In this document: piece by piece, positions 50,572 to 61,159 of the stretch | Position numbering within the stretch: the first letter of the stretch is position 1 | How the letters are laid out: each line of letters starts with the position of its first letter | Assembly: GCF_003570995.1 (NCBI RefSeq) | Contig: NZ_QXIY01000030.1 | Span: 62,001-126,000 of the forward strand | Origin: Candidatus Cryosericum septentrionale | Lineage (GTDB): Bacteria; Caldisericota; Caldisericia; Cryosericales; Cryosericaceae | Reading direction: 5' to 3' | DNA length: 64,000 nucleotides | Made by a program: the position numbers and the translations under genes | Notes under the pieces: generated by a model | Database searches by the model: none | What the model saw: only the letters and a program-made list of their open reading frames with translations | What the model was told of the DNA's origin: nothing

Positions 50572-50600
50572 TTGACAACGCGGAAGACGTCGGATAACAT
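50572..50600 (+). promoter_or_regulatory. Promoter of the purine operon
   Basis: TTGACA (50572-50577), a 17-nt spacer and TAACAT (50595-50600). A start near 50607 gives a leader of about 297 nt before purE. Confidence 0.65.
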
Positions 50601-50657
50601 ATATATGTTACCATTCCGGGTGGGAAACTGAGCCACCTGTTCAAAGGAGAACACTTG

Positions 50658-50768
50658 ATGGTCTTGGCTGAACTTCTACAATCAGCGACCACTACCGTCA
50701 CCCGAATTCCACCTTTACCCCATCCCCTGCTGGAAGACCAGCGCCTTCTCCAGGTACCACTGCCATGA
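50658..50768 (+). CDS. Short leader ORF (36 codons) upstream of purE
   Basis: An ATG at 50658 has a strong AAAGGAG 8 nt upstream. The ORF encodes MVLAELLQSATTT and then a proline-rich tail with PPLPHP and ends VPLP before TGA (50766-50768). The stop codon falls inside the loop of a hairpin formed by CCACTG (50757-50762) and CAGTGG (50771-50776). It has no recognised homology. Its place between promoter and attenuator suggests a leader peptide whose translation influences downstream folding. It could also be a chance ORF. Confidence 0.35.
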   Translation: MVLAELLQSATTTVTRIPPLPHPLLEDQRLLQVPLP

Positions 50769-50776
50769 GACAGTGG

Positions 50777-50868
50777 GGTCTGTCCCTCTATCCGGGGAAA
50801 GACTCCGACCTCATACCAACCAGACGAGACCACCCCGGCTGCCCTGAATCCAAGCGACCGGGGTTTTT
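50777..50868 (+). terminator. Attenuator-type terminator in the purine operon leader
   Basis: ACCCCGG (50832-50838) pairs with CCGGGGT (50858-50864) and TTTTT (50864-50868) follows, 36 nt before the purE ATG. Upstream a second hairpin, GGGTCT with AGACTCC-like sequence (about 50777-50813), could compete with it. A terminator between promoter and first gene implies regulated read-through. Confidence 0.65.
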
Positions 50869-50903
50869 CCATTTCCTGACCGCATATCAGCGAGGAGGCT
50901 ATC

Positions 50904-51428
50904 ATGCCACAGATTGTCATCGTCATGGGCAGTGACGCAGATCTGCCCGTCCTGGAGCAGGCCTTTGCCATGCTCCGTTCCTTTCCCGTTACCTGGGAAG
51001 CACGTGTCATTTCGGCGCACCGCACGCCCGAGGCGGCTCTGGAGTTTGCCCGGGGCGCTCGTGCCAGCGGCGTGCAAGTCATTATAGCGGCAGCGGGCAA
51101 GGCCGCCCATCTGGCCGGCGCTCTGGCCGCATCCACGACCCTGCCGGTCATCGGCGTTCCAATCAGTGCGCCTGGTCTGGGGGGCCTGGACGCTCTGCTT
51201 GCTACCGTGCAGATGCCGGGCGGCGTGCCAGTGGCGACGGTCGCTATCGACGGTGCGAAGAACGCTGCTCTGCTGGCGTTGCAGATTGTGGGACTGGGGG
51301 ACGCGCGGGTCGCGGCACGGCTTGTGGAGGAGAGACAACACCTGGCGGAAGAGGTGGGCAGCAAGGACAAGGCGATCCGTGAGCACTACTGCAGTACAGC
51401 CGAGACTGAACAGGGAGGTCCAGCATGA
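50904..51428 (+). CDS. purE: N5-carboxyaminoimidazole ribonucleotide mutase
   Basis: A 174-residue Pur[15 protein letters not shown] carries the GSxSD-like phosphate loop. [13 protein letters not shown] has the catalytic His. [24 protein letters not shown] and [15 protein letters not shown] resemble class I mutases, which need PurK to supply N5-CAIR. PurK is not in the operon. GGAAHLPGM of class I is changed to GKAAHLAGA, so class and mechanism should be checked. GAGGAGG precedes the ATG. It is the first structural gene of the operon and overlaps purC (ATGA). Confidence 0.9.
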   Translation: MPQIVIVMGSDADLPVLEQAFAMLRSFPVTWEARVISAHRTPEAALEFARGARASGVQVIIAAAGKAAHLAGALAASTTLPVIGVPISAPGLGGLDALLATVQMPGGVPVATVAIDGAKNAALLALQIVGLGDARVAARLVEERQHLAEEVGSKDKAIREHYCSTAETEQGGPA

Positions 51429-52141
51429 CACGCAAGGAACTGTTGTACGAGGGCAAGGCCAAGCGGGTATATGGTACGGACGATCCGACACGCTGTATCA
51501 TCGAATTCAAGGACGATGCGACAGCATTCAACGGCGTCAAGAAAGGGACGATTGCGGACAAGGGGGTTATGAACAACGAGATGTCCTCGTACCTGTTTGC
51601 CATGCTCGCGGCAGCCGGCGTCGCCAATCATTTCATCCAGCGTCTGAGTGATCGGGAGATGCTTGTGCGGCGGGTGCACATCATCCCGCTCGAGGTGATC
51701 GTGCGCAACATCGTCGCAGGGTCGATGAGCAAGCGTCTGGGTATTGCGGAAGGGGCACGACTTGCAACGCCGGTCATCGAGCTCAGCTACAAGAACGATG
51801 AGCTGGGAGATCCCCTGGTGAACGAGGACCACATCCGGGCGCTGGGCGCCGCCACGGACGCCGAAGTGGCGGACCTCCGGCGGCTGGCGCTGGAGGTGAA
51901 CGCCCTGCTCAAGGAACGCTTCGCGGCAGCGGGCATCACCCTGGTCGACTTCAAGCTGGAGTTCGGGCGTGCAGACGGAGCGATCCTCCTTGCTGATGAG
52001 ATCTCGCCGGATACCTGCCGTTTCTGGGACAGCGCCACAGGAAAGAAGCTGGACAAGGACCGCTTCCGTCGCGACTTGGGTGGGGTCGAGGAGGGCTATC
52101 ATGAAGTCCTTCGTCGCCTGCTGGCTGGGAGGACGCAATGA
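51425..52141 (+). CDS. purC: SAICAR synthase
   Basis: A 238-residue PurC that condenses CAIR with aspartate and ATP. It begins [17 protein letters not shown], the ATP-binding strand. The catalytic region has [42 protein letters not shown] is the metal and nucleotide motif (core [14 protein letters not shown]). Its length is typical. It overlaps purE and purS by ATGA junctions. Confidence 0.94.
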   Translation: MTRKELLYEGKAKRVYGTDDPTRCIIEFKDDATAFNGVKKGTIADKGVMNNEMSSYLFAMLAAAGVANHFIQRLSDREMLVRRVHIIPLEVIVRNIVAGSMSKRLGIAEGARLATPVIELSYKNDELGDPLVNEDHIRALGAATDAEVADLRRLALEVNALLKERFAAAGITLVDFKLEFGRADGAILLADEISPDTCRFWDSATGKKLDKDRFRRDLGGVEEGYHEVLRRLLAGRTQ

Positions 52142-52389
52142 AGGCCCGAGTCCTGATCAGCCCCAAGAAGGGGATCGCCGACCCCCAGGGGACGGCCGTC
52201 GAGCAGGCACTCCACACGCTCGGGTTTGCCGGCGTTCGCGCGGTCCGGGTAGGCAAGGTCATCGACCTGGAGCTGCCGGAGGGCGATCACACGGCAGCAC
52301 TCGCAGCGCTCACATGCATGAGTGAACAGCTCCTCGCCAATACCGTTGTCGAGGCATATTCCTGCACCATCTTGGACGAGGGCGCATGA
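52138..52389 (+). CDS. purS: FGAM synthase subunit PurS
   Basis: An 83-residue PurS. It forms the dimer that joins small PurL and Pur[22 protein letters not shown] is the family opening, and [15 protein letters not shown] follows; the protein ends with a short helix and strand. The length is standard. Overlaps (ATGA) with purC and purQ indicate translational coupling of the complex subunits. Confidence 0.93.
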   Translation: MKARVLISPKKGIADPQGTAVEQALHTLGFAGVRAVRVGKVIDLELPEGDHTAALAALTCMSEQLLANTVVEAYSCTILDEGA

Positions 52390-53102
52390 GGTTCGCGGTT
52401 GCCGTCTTCCCCGGTTCCAACTGCGACGTGGATGCGTACCGCGCTCTTCACGATGTTCTTGGCAGGGATGTCGAGTATCTCTGGTATCGCGAGACGGACC
52501 TGTCTGGCTTCGACGGCGTGATCCTGCCGGGCGGTTTCTCATACGGTGACTACCTGCGGCCGGGAGCCATCGCGCGGTTCGCGCCGCTCATGGAGGCGGT
52601 GGTCCGGTTTGCCGGCCGGGGAGGCATGGTCCTGGGTATCTGCAACGGCTTCCAGCTGCTCACAGAAGCAGGGCTGTTGCCGGGCGCCTTGCTGCGCAAC
52701 CGCGACTTGACCTTTCTCTGTGACACCGTACCGGTGCGCGTCGAGAATGCGGACACTGCGTTCACGCGCTGCTGCCAGAACGGGCAGGTGCTCCGGCTGC
52801 CCATTGCTCATGGCGACGGTAACTATGCCGTGGACGCAGCGACGCTGGCTGTCATGGAACAGCGGGGACAGGTGATCCTTCGCTATTGCGCCCCGGACGG
52901 CACGGTGGACGAGCAGCACAATCCAAACGGCTCGGTCGCAAACATTGCGGGCATCATCAACGGGCAGGGCAATGTGGCCGGCATGATGCCACATCCCGAG
53001 CGGGCGGCGGAGGAGTTGCTGGGTGGGACCAACGGTCTGTTCATCCTGCAGTCCATGGTCCAGGAACTCGAAAGGAGGCAGCATGAAGCTTCCCGGTGCT
53101 GA
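52386..53102 (+). CDS. purQ: FGAM synthase glutaminase subunit PurQ
   Basis: A 238-residue class I glutamine amidotransferase. [18 protein letters not shown] is the PurQ start. The nucleophile Cys is in [15 protein letters not shown] (about residue 87). The His and Glu of the triad are in [14 protein letters not shown] near the C-terminus. It provides ammonia to PurL. It overlaps purS by 4 nt and purL by 20 nt. Confidence 0.95.
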   Translation: MRFAVAVFPGSNCDVDAYRALHDVLGRDVEYLWYRETDLSGFDGVILPGGFSYGDYLRPGAIARFAPLMEAVVRFAGRGGMVLGICNGFQLLTEAGLLPGALLRNRDLTFLCDTVPVRVENADTAFTRCCQNGQVLRLPIAHGDGNYAVDAATLAVMEQRGQVILRYCAPDGTVDEQHNPNGSVANIAGIINGQGNVAGMMPHPERAAEELLGGTNGLFILQSMVQELERRQHEASRC

Positions 53103-55293
53103 ACGGACTGCACGCGTCGGCCTCACGGATGCGGAGTACGCGCGCATCGTCGAACTCGTCGGACGCGAACCTGGAGACCTGGAGCTGGACCTCTTCGGCG
53201 TCATGTGGAGCGAGCACTGCAGCTATAAGACGTCGCGCCCGCTGCTGCGCCTGTTCCCCACGACGGGAGCAGCCGTGTTGCAGGGGCCAGGCGAGAACGC
53301 CGGCATCGTCGACATTGGAGACGGGTTGGCGGTGGTCATGAAGGTTGAGAGCCACAACCACCCCTCTGCGGTCGAGCCGTACCAAGGGGCGGCCACAGGT
53401 TCGGGCGGCATCATCAGGGACATCTTCACGATGGGAGCGCGGCCCGTAGCCATGCTGGACTCGCTGCGGTTCGGCGACCTCGGGGAGGCGCGGCAGCGCT
53501 CACTGTTCAGGGGTGTTGTGAAGGGGATTGGCGACTATGACAACTGCATGGGCATCCCGACGGTGGCGGGAGAGGTCGGGTTCGACGACTCCTACACAGG
53601 CAATTGCCTGGTGAACGCGATGTGCGTGGGGATTATCCGGCACACCGACATCAAGCGCGGCGCAGCCACAGGGGTCGGTAACCCCGTCATCCTCGTCGGT
53701 GCTACGACCGGCCGCGATGGCATGGGTGGCGCCAGCTTCGCCTCGGTGGACCTGACGGCCGCTTCGCAGGAACGCAAATCCGCCGTTCAGGTGGGTGATC
53801 CCTTCCTCGAGAAGCTGTTGCTCGAGGCATGCCTGGAGCTGTTCCGGACGGACGCGGTGGTCGGCATCCAGGACCTCGGGGCAGCAGGGCTGACGTCGGC
53901 AAGCTGCGAGACAGCGGCTCGGGGTGGCATGGGGATTGATCTGGACGTTGCCCTGGTACCGCGTCGCGAGGACGGGATGGTCCCTGCCGAGGTCATGATT
54001 TCGGAGTCGCAGGAACGCATGCTGGTCATTGCGCACCAGGGGCGCGAAGAAGAAGTACAGTGCATCTTCGACAAGTGGGGCCTGAACGCCGCGGTCATCG
54101 GACGGGTGACGGATGATGGCATGCTGACCATCCGCAACGGGGACGTTGTCGTGGGACAGGTCCCTGCCAAGGCACTGGCTGAACAGGCGCCCCTCCGGCA
54201 CCCCGAGGCGGTGCGGCCGGCATGGCAGGACGACCTGCTCGACCTGGACGTGACACGCTTGCAGCAACAGGACGACTGGACCGGAACGTTGACGGCGCTG
54301 CTGGGGACACCGACGATCGCCAGCAAGGAATGGGTGTACCGCCAGTATGACAGCGTGGTGCGCACCAACACGGTCATCGGCCCCGGATCAGATGCTGCTG
54401 TCCTGCGTGTGGATGGGACAGACCACGGCATCGCCCTGACGATCGACGGGCCGGGACGGATGTGCCTGCTGGACCCGGCGACGGGCGCAGCCATGGCAGT
54501 GGCCGAGGCGGCACGGAACCTGGTCTGCAGCGGGGCAAAGCCGCTGGCCCTCACGGACTGTCTCAACTTTGGCAATCCCGAGAAGCCGGAGGTGTTCTGG
54601 CAGTTCAGCCAGGCTGTCGTTGGCATGAGCGAGGCCTGCCGGAAGCTGCGGATCCCCGTGATCGGTGGTAACGTCAGCTTCTACAACGAAACCGGCGCGT
54701 CGGCGATCGTGCCCACGCCTGTCGTCGGCATGGTCGGCGTCGTCGAAGACCTTGCTCACATCTGTCGGCAGGGGTTTGGCGAACCGGACAGCGTCGTGGT
54801 CCTGCTGGGTGCGAATACGGATGAACTCGGCGGCAGTGAGTATGTCCGGGTGGCGACGGGCAGGAGGGCCGGGCGTGTTCCACTTCTCGATCTGGAGCGC
54901 GAGAAAGAAGTTCAGGAGCTGTGTCTGACCGGGATACGTCGTGGGTTGATCCGGTCGGCGCATGACGTGAGCGATGGAGGTCTCTCTGTGACGCTTGCCG
55001 AGTCCTGCATCAGTGGGCAGATGGGAGCCGATCTCTCCCTGCCGGCTGGGATACGTCCGGATGCGCTCCTCTTTGGCGAGGCGCCGTCACGGATTGTCGT
55101 CACGGTCGGTGCTGGCGACCTGCAGGCGCTCGTGGACGCGGCCGTCGAGATGGGCGTCCCGCTCGCCGTGCTGGGGACGACAGGAGGAACGTTACTGAAC
55201 ATCGACGTCTCAGGCAAATCACTCGTCCGTGCGCCGGTTGTTGATCTTGCCGCCGCCTGGAGCGGCTCGCTGCCGCAGGTGATGAGCGTATGA
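53083..55293 (+). CDS. purL: FGAM synthase large subunit PurL (small type)
   Basis: A 736-residue PurL of the small type that needs PurS and Pur[21 protein letters not shown] carries the conserved His region. [20 protein letters not shown] is the ATP and metal motif. The second half repeats the AIRS fold ([30 protein letters not shown]). It converts FGAR to FGAM with ATP. ATG 53083 has AAAGGAGG 3 nt upstream; the frame is open to 53023 within purQ. Confidence 0.96.
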   Translation: MKLPGAERTARVGLTDAEYARIVELVGREPGDLELDLFGVMWSEHCSYKTSRPLLRLFPTTGAAVLQGPGENAGIVDIGDGLAVVMKVESHNHPSAVEPYQGAATGSGGIIRDIFTMGARPVAMLDSLRFGDLGEARQRSLFRGVVKGIGDYDNCMGIPTVAGEVGFDDSYTGNCLVNAMCVGIIRHTDIKRGAATGVGNPVILVGATTGRDGMGGASFASVDLTAASQERKSAVQVGDPFLEKLLLEACLELFRTDAVVGIQDLGAAGLTSASCETAARGGMGIDLDVALVPRREDGMVPAEVMISESQERMLVIAHQGREEEVQCIFDKWGLNAAVIGRVTDDGMLTIRNGDVVVGQVPAKALAEQAPLRHPEAVRPAWQDDLLDLDVTRLQQQDDWTGTLTALLGTPTIASKEWVYRQYDSVVRTNTVIGPGSDAAVLRVDGTDHGIALTIDGPGRMCLLDPATGAAMAVAEAARNLVCSGAKPLALTDCLNFGNPEKPEVFWQFSQAVVGMSEACRKLRIPVIGGNVSFYNETGASAIVPTPVVGMVGVVEDLAHICRQGFGEPDSVVVLLGANTDELGGSEYVRVATGRRAGRVPLLDLEREKEVQELCLTGIRRGLIRSAHDVSDGGLSVTLAESCISGQMGADLSLPAGIRPDALLFGEAPSRIVVTVGAGDLQALVDAAVEMGVPLAVLGTTGGTLLNIDVSGKSLVRAPVVDLAAAWSGSLPQVMSV

Positions 55294-56711
55294 GAGGCAT
55301 GAGCGGTCTGCACGAGGAATGTGGGGTTTTTGGTATTGTCGGCGGTCCGCAGACCCGAGCCGCCCGCGCCACCTACTATGGTCTTTATGCCTTGCAACAT
55401 CGGGGCCAGGAGAGCGCGGGGATCGCCGTCAGCACAGGGAACGAGATCCTGCACCACAAGGCCATGGGGCTGGTGTCGGAGGTCTTCGACGAGAAGCGCC
55501 TTGCAACACTCCCCGGGTCGATGGCATGCGGACACGTTCGGTACTCGACCAGCGGGCGGAGCCTGGTCGTCAATGCACAGCCACTGGTTGTCCGCTACCG
55601 AGGTGGTGCGCTGGCTCTTGCCCACAACGGAAACCTGGTCAACGCCCCATCCCTGCGTGCAACACTGGAACAGGAGGGCGTCATCTTTGAAACGTCCATC
55701 GACAGCGAACTCATCGCCAACCTGGTGGCGCGGGCTGACACGGGGAACATCGTGGAGGCTGTACTCAGCGCCATGCGCGTCATACGTGGCGCCTACGCCC
55801 TCGTCATCATGACTCCTGACACGCTCATCGGCGTACGCGATCCGGACGGTATCCGTCCTCTGAGCATCGGGCGTAGCGAAGATAGCTGGATGCTGGCCTC
55901 CGAGAGCTGTGCCTTCGACGCTGTCGGCGGGACACTCGTCCGGGACGTGGAGCCGGGCGAGGTCGTGACACTGAATCGCAGCGGAGTGATGAGTCACCTG
56001 TCGGGACTAGCGCGACCGGAGCGGCTGTGCATTTTTGAGTTCATCTACTTCGGGCGTCCAGACAGTGTGATGGGAGCCAGTACGATGTACGTCGTGCGCA
56101 AGCGTGCCGGCAGCCTGCTCGCTCGCGAAGCGCCGGCGCGCGGCGACATTGTCGTCCCGGTGCCCGATTCAGGAATATCGGCAGCAGTCGGGTATGCCGA
56201 GACGTCAGGGATCCCATTTGCCGAGGGGTTTGTGAAGAATCGCTACGTCGGGCGGACATTCATCCAGCCCGAACAAGCGCTTCGGGCGGCAGGTGTCGAC
56301 CTCAAACTCAGTGTCCTTGTGGATGTTGTCCGTGGCAAGCGGGTCGTGCTGGTCGACGACTCCATCGTGCGAGGGACGACCATCCTGCGGCTCATCCGGA
56401 AACTGCGGGCGGCGGGAGCTGTGGCAATCGACCTGCGCGTGGCGTCTCCGCCGATCGTGTGTCCCTGCCACTTCGGCATCGACACGCCGTCACGCGGCGA
56501 GCTGATCGCTGCCGGTCTAGATGTCGCCGCAGTCTGCCAAAAAGTGGACGCGGACTCGCTTGCGTACCTGAGCATCAGGGGTCTGCGGGAAGCAGTCGGG
56601 GGGAATGGAAGCTGTGACGCATGTTTCAGCGGCCAGTATCCCATGGAGGTCCCCGACGAGGGAAACAAGTTGGGACTTGAACAGGCAGAGGTGGAGCATG
56701 CAACGAAATAG
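55290..56711 (+). CDS. purF: Amidophosphoribosyltransferase PurF (Fe-S type)
   Basis: A 473-residue PurF, first committed step from PRPP and glutamine. The nucleophile Cys is in [12 protein letters not shown]; a short propeptide of about 10 residues must be removed to expose it. All four Cys that bind the [4Fe-4S] cluster in Bacillus are present: one in [15 protein letters not shown], one in [11 protein letters not shown] and two in [11 protein letters not shown]. The PRPP motif is [13 protein letters not shown]. The Fe-S type fits an anaerobic or low-oxygen life. It overlaps purL (ATGA) and purM. Confidence 0.95.
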   Translation: MRGMSGLHEECGVFGIVGGPQTRAARATYYGLYALQHRGQESAGIAVSTGNEILHHKAMGLVSEVFDEKRLATLPGSMACGHVRYSTSGRSLVVNAQPLVVRYRGGALALAHNGNLVNAPSLRATLEQEGVIFETSIDSELIANLVARADTGNIVEAVLSAMRVIRGAYALVIMTPDTLIGVRDPDGIRPLSIGRSEDSWMLASESCAFDAVGGTLVRDVEPGEVVTLNRSGVMSHLSGLARPERLCIFEFIYFGRPDSVMGASTMYVVRKRAGSLLAREAPARGDIVVPVPDSGISAAVGYAETSGIPFAEGFVKNRYVGRTFIQPEQALRAAGVDLKLSVLVDVVRGKRVVLVDDSIVRGTTILRLIRKLRAAGAVAIDLRVASPPIVCPCHFGIDTPSRGELIAAGLDVAAVCQKVDADSLAYLSIRGLREAVGGNGSCDACFSGQYPMEVPDEGNKLGLEQAEVEHATK

Positions 56712-57726
56712 CTATCAGCAGGCGGGCGTAGATATTGCTGCCGGCGACCGCGCAGTCGACCTGATGCGAAAAGCCGTCGCTTCGACGGTGACGCCTGGTG
56801 TCCTGGGGGACATCGGCGGGTTCGGGGGCTGCTTCCAGCCCAATCTGGCAGGGGTGGCCGAACCGGTCCTCGTTGCAGGGACCGACGGAGTGGGGACCAA
56901 ACTCAAGATCGCCTTCATGACTGGCCGCCACGACACGGTGGGGATCGACTGCGTCGCGATGTGTGCCAACGACGTGGCAGCTATGGGCGCCGTTCCCCTG
57001 TTCTTCCTGGATTACATCGCTCTCGGCCGGCTGGTCCCCGAGCGCGTCGCCGATGTCGTGGGGGGAGTGGCGGCAGGCTGCCGCCAGGCACACTGCGCGC
57101 TTGTGGGCGGCGAGACGGCCGAGATGCCGGGTTTCTATCCTGTCGACGAGTATGACCTTGCCGGGTTCTGCGTGGGACTGGTCGACCGCAGCCATATCGT
57201 CAATGGACACACCGTGCATGCAGGCGACGTCCTTGTCGGTCTCCCATCGTCTGGACTGCACAGCAACGGTTTTTCGCTCGTGCGGCACATCGTGTTCGAC
57301 CAGTACCATCTGGACGTCGGCACGTATGTGCCCGAGCTCGGTCGTACGGTTGGAGAGGAACTGCTCGAGCCGACGATCATCTATGTGGACGCGGCGGCGC
57401 GGGCACGCGCAGCAGCCTCCATCGGTGGGATGGCGCACATTACCGGGGGAGGACTCCTGGGCAACATCCCGCGCGTCGTCCCGGAAGGGCTGCGGGTGGA
57501 AGTGGACATCCATGCCTGGCAGGCGCCCCCCGTGTTCGACTGGCTGACGCGGCTGGGCATGCTCGAGGAACAGGAGCGCTATCAGACGTTTAACATGGGT
57601 CTGGGGTTTGTGTTCATCGTTCCGGAGGCTTCCGTGGACAGTGTGTGCAGGGCTCTTGCCGGCGACGGGGCGCGTGCTGTCGGTCGCATCGTTCCCGGGG
57701 TCCCCGGGGTGGAGCTTTGCCGATGA
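56698..57726 (+). CDS. purM: AIR synthase PurM
   Basis: A 342-residue PurM that closes the imidazole ring of FGAM. GVDIAAGDRAVDLMRK starts the family. The ATP motif is VAGTDGVGTKLKIAF (about 67-81). DCVAMCANDVAAMGAVPLFFLDY (core CANDVAAMGA) and GGETAEMPGFY follow, then HITGGGLLGNIPRV. Length is typical. ATG 56698 lies inside the purF 3' end and follows GAGG. Confidence 0.95.
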   Translation: MQRNSYQQAGVDIAAGDRAVDLMRKAVASTVTPGVLGDIGGFGGCFQPNLAGVAEPVLVAGTDGVGTKLKIAFMTGRHDTVGIDCVAMCANDVAAMGAVPLFFLDYIALGRLVPERVADVVGGVAAGCRQAHCALVGGETAEMPGFYPVDEYDLAGFCVGLVDRSHIVNGHTVHAGDVLVGLPSSGLHSNGFSLVRHIVFDQYHLDVGTYVPELGRTVGEELLEPTIIYVDAAARARAAASIGGMAHITGGGLLGNIPRVVPEGLRVEVDIHAWQAPPVFDWLTRLGMLEEQERYQTFNMGLGFVFIVPEASVDSVCRALAGDGARAVGRIVPGVPGVELCR

Positions 57727-58352
57727 CGCGCATCGCCATCCTGGCGTCGGGCAATGGTACTGACTGTGAGGCGGTCATGACGGCAGTGGAACAGGGAGAG
57801 ATACCGGATGCCACCGTGGCCGTCGTCATCGCGGACAGGCTCGCGCCAGTGCTGGAACGGGCACGCCGCCATGGTGTCGCGGCACTGCTGATCGACAGGC
57901 GGGGATGTGGACGGGCTTCGTACGACAGCGCGCTCGCAACCGCTCTGGCGGAGCACCGGGTCGATCTCCTCGTGCTCGCGGGCTATCTAAGTATGGTGGA
58001 CGGTGTGACGGTGACGACGTATCGGAACCGCATCATCAACGTCCATCCGTCGCTGATTCCGGCGTTCTGTGGACACGGCTTCTATGGAGAGCACGTGCAT
58101 CAGGCCGTCTTGGACGCCGGGGTGAAACTGACCGGTGTGACCGTGCACTTCGTCGACGAAGGAACCGACTCCGGGCCTGTCATTCTGCAAGAGGCGGTGA
58201 ACGTGCTCGATACGGACGATGCGGCGACACTGGCCGCGCGCGTGCTCGTCGTCGAGCACCGGCTGCTGCCACAGGCCGTGGCACTGTACTGCAGTGGGCG
58301 ACTGTCCGTTCAGGGGCGACAGGTTCATATCATGGGAGAGGAGAAGAAATGA
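57723..58352 (+). CDS. purN: GAR formyltransferase PurN
   Basis: A 209-residue folate-dependent formyltransferase. The catalytic Asn-His pair is in IINVHPSLIPAF and the Asp in VHFVDEGTDSGPVI. The GAR-phosphate loop, usually SGNGSNLQA, reads SGNGTDCEAV, so the Ser-Asn pair is Thr-Asp here. This could lower phosphate affinity or be a lineage variant. The start ATG overlaps purM (ATGA) and the stop overlaps purH. Confidence 0.9.
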   Translation: MTRIAILASGNGTDCEAVMTAVEQGEIPDATVAVVIADRLAPVLERARRHGVAALLIDRRGCGRASYDSALATALAEHRVDLLVLAGYLSMVDGVTVTTYRNRIINVHPSLIPAFCGHGFYGEHVHQAVLDAGVKLTGVTVHFVDEGTDSGPVILQEAVNVLDTDDAATLAARVLVVEHRLLPQAVALYCSGRLSVQGRQVHIMGEEKK

Positions 58353-59887
58353 AACGACGCGCAATCATCAGTGTCTCGGACAAGACTGGCGTGGTTGACT
58401 TGGCCTGGCGTCTCGTGAGTATGGGATGGGAGATTGTAAGCACTGGCGGAACTGCGTCCATTCTTGCGGCCGAAGGGGTCCCGGTGACGGCGGTCAGTGA
58501 CGTGACCGGTTTCCCGGAATGCCTGGACGGGCGCGTCAAGACACTGCACCCGGCGGTGCATGCCGGCATCCTTGCGCGCAGGGACGTGCCCGCGCACATG
58601 GAGCAGATTGCAAAACTCGGTGTGGTCCCGGTGGACCTCGTCGTGGTGAACCTGTACCCGTTCCGTCAGACGGTCGCGCGCCCCGGCGTCACGTGGGACG
58701 AAGCCGTGGAACAGGTGGACATCGGAGGACCGTCGCTCATCCGCGCAGCCGCCAAGAACCACGCGGCCGTCACGGTCGTCGTGGACCCGGCCGACTATGG
58801 CCGTGTCCTGGCCGAATTCGAACGGGATGGGGATACGAGCGTGGCGACACGGCGTGAGCTGGCTGCCCGCGCGTTCCGGCATACAGCCGCATACGACTCC
58901 TTCATTGCGGGGTGGTTTGGAGGGCAGCTGGGCGTCCGCTTCCCCGAGCAACTCACGCTCACCTGGGACCGGCAGCAGCAGCTCAGGTACGGCGAGAACC
59001 CACATCAGGCCGCCGCCCTCTACGTGGACCCCGTCCCCGCTGCCGGATCGGTGACAGCGGCACAGCAGTTGAATGGCAAGGAGCTCTCCTTCAACAACAT
59101 CGGCGACGCGGACGCGGCGCTTGCCTGTCTCACCGAATTTCCCAGTGACATGCCGACCGTCGTCGCCGTGAAGCATGGCATCCCGTGCGGTGTCGGCACG
59201 GGTCCTCATCTGATGACGGCCTGGAGGAAAGCTCGCGACGGGGACCCAGTCTCGATCTTCGGAGGTGTCGTCGCCGCGAACGGGACCGTCGATGCTCCGC
59301 TGGCGGCGAAGATGGCCGAGCTCTTCCTCGAGATCCTTCTTGCCCCAGGGTTCACTGGCGATGCGCTCGAGATTCTGGGGCGGAAGAAGAACCTGCGGGT
59401 TCTGCAAGTGGCTGTGGTTGCGCCAGGACAGGATGAGGTTGCGCTGCGTGACGTGCGCGGCGGGCTCCTGGTACAGGACCGGGACGTGCTGCTGCTGAAG
59501 GACGAACCAAGGGTTGTTACGCTCAGTCGACCGACCGCTGAGGAACAGGCAGACCTGTTGCTTGCCTGGCGAGTCGTCAAACATGCCAGGTCCAATGCAA
59601 TCGTTCTGGCCAAAGGTGGGGGCACGATCGGCGTCGGCCCTGGGCAAACCAACCGCATCTGGGCACTGCAGGACGCCATCCGGCAGGCGACGACTCCTCC
59701 TTCAGGGGCAGTGCTGGCTTCAGACGGGTTCTTCCCCTTTGCGGATTCTGTCCAGGCAGCGGCCGCTGCAGGAATCCGCGCCATCATCCAGCCTGGCGGA
59801 TCTGTCAAGGACGCCGAATCGATCGCCGCTGCAGACGAAGCCGGCATCGCGATGCTGTTTACCGGCATACGGCACTTCCGGCACTAG
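58349..59887 (+). CDS. purH: Bifunctional AICAR formyltransferase / IMP cyclohydrolase
   Basis: A 512-residue PurH. The N-terminal MGS-like cyclohydrolase domain (about 1-195) has SVSDKTGVVDLAW, STGGTASIL, GRVKTLHPAVHAGIL and VVNLYPFRQT. The formyltransferase domain has RYGENPHQAAALY, VAVKHGIPCGVGTG (usually KHxNPCG; the Asn is Ile here) and SDGFFPFADSVQAA. It makes the last two steps to IMP. SD GAGAGGAG precedes the ATG, which overlaps purN. It is followed by purD after 9 nt. Confidence 0.95.
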   Translation: MKRRAIISVSDKTGVVDLAWRLVSMGWEIVSTGGTASILAAEGVPVTAVSDVTGFPECLDGRVKTLHPAVHAGILARRDVPAHMEQIAKLGVVPVDLVVVNLYPFRQTVARPGVTWDEAVEQVDIGGPSLIRAAAKNHAAVTVVVDPADYGRVLAEFERDGDTSVATRRELAARAFRHTAAYDSFIAGWFGGQLGVRFPEQLTLTWDRQQQLRYGENPHQAAALYVDPVPAAGSVTAAQQLNGKELSFNNIGDADAALACLTEFPSDMPTVVAVKHGIPCGVGTGPHLMTAWRKARDGDPVSIFGGVVAANGTVDAPLAAKMAELFLEILLAPGFTGDALEILGRKKNLRVLQVAVVAPGQDEVALRDVRGGLLVQDRDVLLLKDEPRVVTLSRPTAEEQADLLLAWRVVKHARSNAIVLAKGGGTIGVGPGQTNRIWALQDAIRQATTPPSGAVLASDGFFPFADSVQAAAAAGIRAIIQPGGSVKDAESIAAADEAGIAMLFTGIRHFRH

Positions 59888-59896
59888 GCTGCGTCC

Positions 59897-61159
59897 ATGG
59901 ATATCCTCATCGTTGGCAGTGGTGGAAGGGAACATGCGCTGGCATGGAAGATCCGGCAGAGTGCGCTGGTAGAACGTGTCTGGGTGGCACCCGGCAATGC
60001 GGGTATCGCCGGATGTGCGACCTGCGTCCCGATGCGTTCGGATGACACGTCTGGACTGGCCGAGTTCGCCGTGCGGCACAAGGTCGGCCTGGTCGTCGTC
60101 GGGCCGGAGGAACCACTTACGAAGGGGATCGCCGACGTCCTTCGTGCCCGGGGTCTGCTGGTCGTTGGTCCAGGAGCGGCGGGGGCACGGCTCGAGGGGA
60201 GCAAATCCTTCGCCAAAGAGTTCTGCGAACGGCATCGAATCCCGACGGCTCGTGGAATTCGTTGCGAAGATGTGGGGGCTGCGCTGGCACATGTGGGAGA
60301 TATGGGGTTTCCACTCGTTGTGAAAGCGGACGGCCTGGCCGCCGGCAAGGGGGTCGTCATCGCGACAACCCAGGGTGAGGCTGTGACGGCCATTCAGAGT
60401 CTGGGTGGTCGAGGTCCGTTGGTGCTCGAGGAGTTTCTCAGGGGTCGCGAGTGTTCCCTGCTGTTCCTCTGTGATGGAAAGACCGTCCTGCTGTTTGCCC
60501 CCGCGCGCGACTACAAGCGCGCAGGGAACGGTGACGTGGGACCCAACACGGGTGGCATGGGCAGCTTCTCTCCGGTGCCGGATGTGACGTCCGCCGTCCA
60601 GCGTGACGCGTACGAACATATTATGCTGAGAGTGCTCGCAGGACTCGCCGATGAGCAGATCGACTACCGCGGTGTTCTGTATGCGGGCTGCATGGTGACG
60701 CAGGACGGTGCCAAGGTCCTGGAGTTCAACTGCCGGTTCGGCGACCCGGAAACCCAGGTCCTCATGCCGAGGATCCAGGGGGACCTGGTGCCGGCGCTGG
60801 TGGCGTGCGCCGAGGGGCGGTTGGCGGATGCGCGGCTGGAATGGCGGGGCGAGACGGTGGTCTGCGTCCAGATGGTTTCCCGGGGATACCCGGCGGCGCC
60901 GGTTACCGGCATGACCATTCGTGGCCTGGACACAGTTCCGCAGGACGTTCTGGTGTTTCACGGCGGGACACGGCAGGAGGACGGTCACACGGTGACAGCG
61001 GGAGGCCGGGTGCTGGGGGTCACGGCCATCGGTGTGACCATGGCCGAAGCGCGCACGCGGGCATATGCGGGCGTCAACGCCATCCACTTCGAGGGTGCGC
61101 AGTGGCGTACAGATATCGCGTCCGGAATGGACGCAACAAGGGAAGGTGAGCAGACATGA
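59897..61159 (+). CDS. purD: GAR synthetase (phosphoribosylamine-glycine ligase)
   Basis: A 420-residue ATP-grasp ligase. The start DILIVGSGGREHALAWK is diagnostic. VVGPEEPLTKGIAD, FPLVVKADGLAAGKGVVIA and LEEFLRGRECSLLF form the ATP-grasp core. GPNTGGMGSFSPVP-like text (here VGPNTGGMGSFSPV) and EFNCRFGDPETQVLMPRI hold the metal-binding Glu and Asn. It has no obvious ribosome binding site, only a short 9-nt gap after purH. The stop overlaps purB. Confidence 0.95.
   Translation: MDILIVGSGGREHALAWKIRQSALVERVWVAPGNAGIAGCATCVPMRSDDTSGLAEFAVRHKVGLVVVGPEEPLTKGIADVLRARGLLVVGPGAAGARLEGSKSFAKEFCERHRIPTARGIRCEDVGAALAHVGDMGFPLVVKADGLAAGKGVVIATTQGEAVTAIQSLGGRGPLVLEEFLRGRECSLLFLCDGKTVLLFAPARDYKRAGNGDVGPNTGGMGSFSPVPDVTSAVQRDAYEHIMLRVLAGLADEQIDYRGVLYAGCMVTQDGAKVLEFNCRFGDPETQVLMPRIQGDLVPALVACAEGRLADARLEWRGETVVCVQMVSRGYPAAPVTGMTIRGLDTVPQDVLVFHGGTRQEDGHTVTAGGRVLGVTAIGVTMAEARTRAYAGVNAIHFEGAQWRTDIASGMDATREGEQT

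Noticed and set aside
50601..50700. ZTP (pfl) or cobalamin riboswitch in the purine leader
   Set aside because: A GGGTGGGAAACTGAGCCACC hairpin looks similar at first, but the conserved 3' half of either class is not present.
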